Assembly: GCF_035582795.1 (NCBI RefSeq)
Contig: NC_134396.1
Span: 32,903,683-32,967,682, forward strand
Reading direction: 5' to 3'
From: Mycteria americana
Taxonomy: Eukaryota > Chordata > Aves > Ciconiiformes > Ciconiidae
DNA: 64,000 nt
Below the pieces are notes generated by a model. That model saw only the letters and a list, made by a program, of their open reading frames with translations. It made no database searches and had not been told where the DNA came from. The position numbers and the translations under genes are program-made. Of this stretch, positions 62,901 through 64,000 are shown in pieces (position 1 is the first letter of the stretch; each line of letters begins with the position of its first letter).

Positions 62901-64000
62901 ATCTGCTTGCCAAAAAGTTGATCCACTGTGCTTCGGAAGCATGCTTGCATTACAGGAGTGGCTACCTCTGATGCGGATGGCTTCCTTGCTGGATTGTAAT
63001 GTACAACAGAATTTAATTTTTTTAGTTATCGTGCTATACCTCTTCTTTCTGACTCAACAGAAAAATTTACTGTTACTAGATCTTCTGTTCTGTGAATCAC
63101 GCTAAGCAGAAATCATCAGGTTGCTGACTCATGGTTTCCTCACATTGCCCTTTGCCAGGAAATATGTTTCTTCACACTGCTTGTGTGTGTAGTGTCTGGG
63201 GGAAGGGGTTTAGTGACTCTGCATGAGTCAGGCAATAGACTTGCATTATCCAGTGAGTGCTCGGCAGCCTTGCCGATCGCAGTGCTTCTTGCTTTTTGGC
63301 TTTCCCTCGTGTTAAATTTCATTTTCTAAATGCAATCTCTTTAGGATCCCCCCAAAATGATTTTCTTTGGGTTTTATTTTTATATTTATGTTACTACTTT
63401 GATGCCTTTTGCCCTTGTGCAGTTCTGCTAATTTTTTCCCACTGGTAGTCAAATCTTGGTTTATGTGGGTTTCCTGAGCTGGAAAGGATTTGAAATGTGA
63501 AGAGTAACACCAAAGGAAAAACGTTTCTGTCAGCAAAACTAAGGCTGGCTTGTGTTAAACTTGTGGATAGGTTTCACTTTCTTTAGATTTTGCAAGAATG
63601 GGCTATTGCTAGGAGCTTTTTGCCCCCGAAGTTGCATTGCAGCTGTGTGGGTGCTTTTCTCCAGAAGATAAGGTGTGTAAAGGCTATTTTGACTGTTACT
63701 CTCAGTTGGGCTGCTAACCTGTTTATTTTGTCATCTTTTTGGTTGTCTTTTGCTTAAGAAAAATATTTTCAGTCTGAGTTTTCTTTTGGTAAGAAAATCC
63801 AAGGAATATACTTCCCGTTTCTGTTTTTGTCGTATGTCTATGCTGCTGCATTACTCAGCTGCTTAATATGCTAAAGATGTGCCTGTTGTAAATACTACAC
63901 TGCTGTAACTTCATCCAAACCCACACAGCTCTGTCACTTCTTGCTGCTGCTTCTCCTTTTCTGGCCCGGTAGTATGGTGTTATTGCCTGTGTAGTGCCAG
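59961..64000 (+). other. CEMIP2: Intron 2 of CEMIP2 (partial)
   Basis: AT-rich sequence from the GTAAGT donor to the window end. I looked for the next exon, which should encode a segment like ...KEGD-x-L...IVIQDGG, and did not find it. T-rich runs occur at about 60.69 and 62.5 kb. No repeat family is recognised. Confidence 0.7.

Noticed and set aside
1-64000. tRNA, rRNA, CRISPR array, operon or phage-like system
   Set aside because: No cloverleaf-like tRNA, spaced identical repeats or compact gene strings were seen. Gene structure and repeats are those of a vertebrate.

Overview
The window is vertebrate nuclear DNA, almost certainly from a bird. It has intron-rich genes, long AT-rich introns and intergenic DNA, two sharply bounded CpG islands, CR1 LINE tails with typical avian 3' ends, and a long LTR of a kind common in bird genomes. 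I recognise three protein genes: C9orf85 (minus strand, first coding exon only), ABHD17B (plus strand, complete) and CEMIP2/TMEM2 (plus strand, first coding exon only). This is the order and relative orientation of human 9q21 (CEMIP2-ABHD17B-C9orf85), a segment known to be orthologous to the avian Z chromosome, so a Z-linked locus is likely. The species cannot be named from the sequence alone.

Layout: 1-5052 is intron 1 of C9orf85. About 4790-6250 is a CpG island acting as a divergent promoter for C9orf85 (ATG at 5154, reading left) and ABHD17B (noncoding exon 1 ending near 5713, reading right). ABHD17B has three coding exons (12122-12588, 21654-21833, 22738-22957). They join in frame to a 288-residue depalmitoylase of the alpha/beta hydrolase fold, with an intact catalytic triad and N-terminal cysteine cluster. 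Its 3' UTR runs to AATAAA signals near 24048-24068. The interval from about 24.1 to 46.7 kb is intergenic and holds a CR1 copy, a possible alternative ABHD17B terminal exon, a purine-rich tract, a 319-bp hAT-type MITE with perfect 8-bp target duplications, and a ~1.1-kb LTR in reverse orientation. About 46.78-47.9 kb is the CEMIP2 CpG-island promoter with G-rich pentamer repeats and a probable 5' UTR exon ending at 47394. 47395-59623 is CEMIP2 intron 1. The first CEMIP2 coding exon (59636-59960) encodes the cytoplasmic tail and signal-anchor helix, and the rest of the gene lies beyond the window.

The three genes do not form an operon or a pathway. ABHD17B removes palmitate from membrane-associated proteins, CEMIP2 is a cell-surface hyaluronan-degrading protein, and C9orf85 is a small cysteine-motif (DUF2039) protein of unknown role. 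The most unexpected items are a decayed Ty3/gypsy-like integrase fragment antisense in ABHD17B intron 2 (about 13.91-14.41 kb), the hAT MITE, and the candidate extra terminal exon near 26.94 kb. I see no tRNA, rRNA, CRISPR array or bacterial-type feature, and no clearly new multi-gene system.
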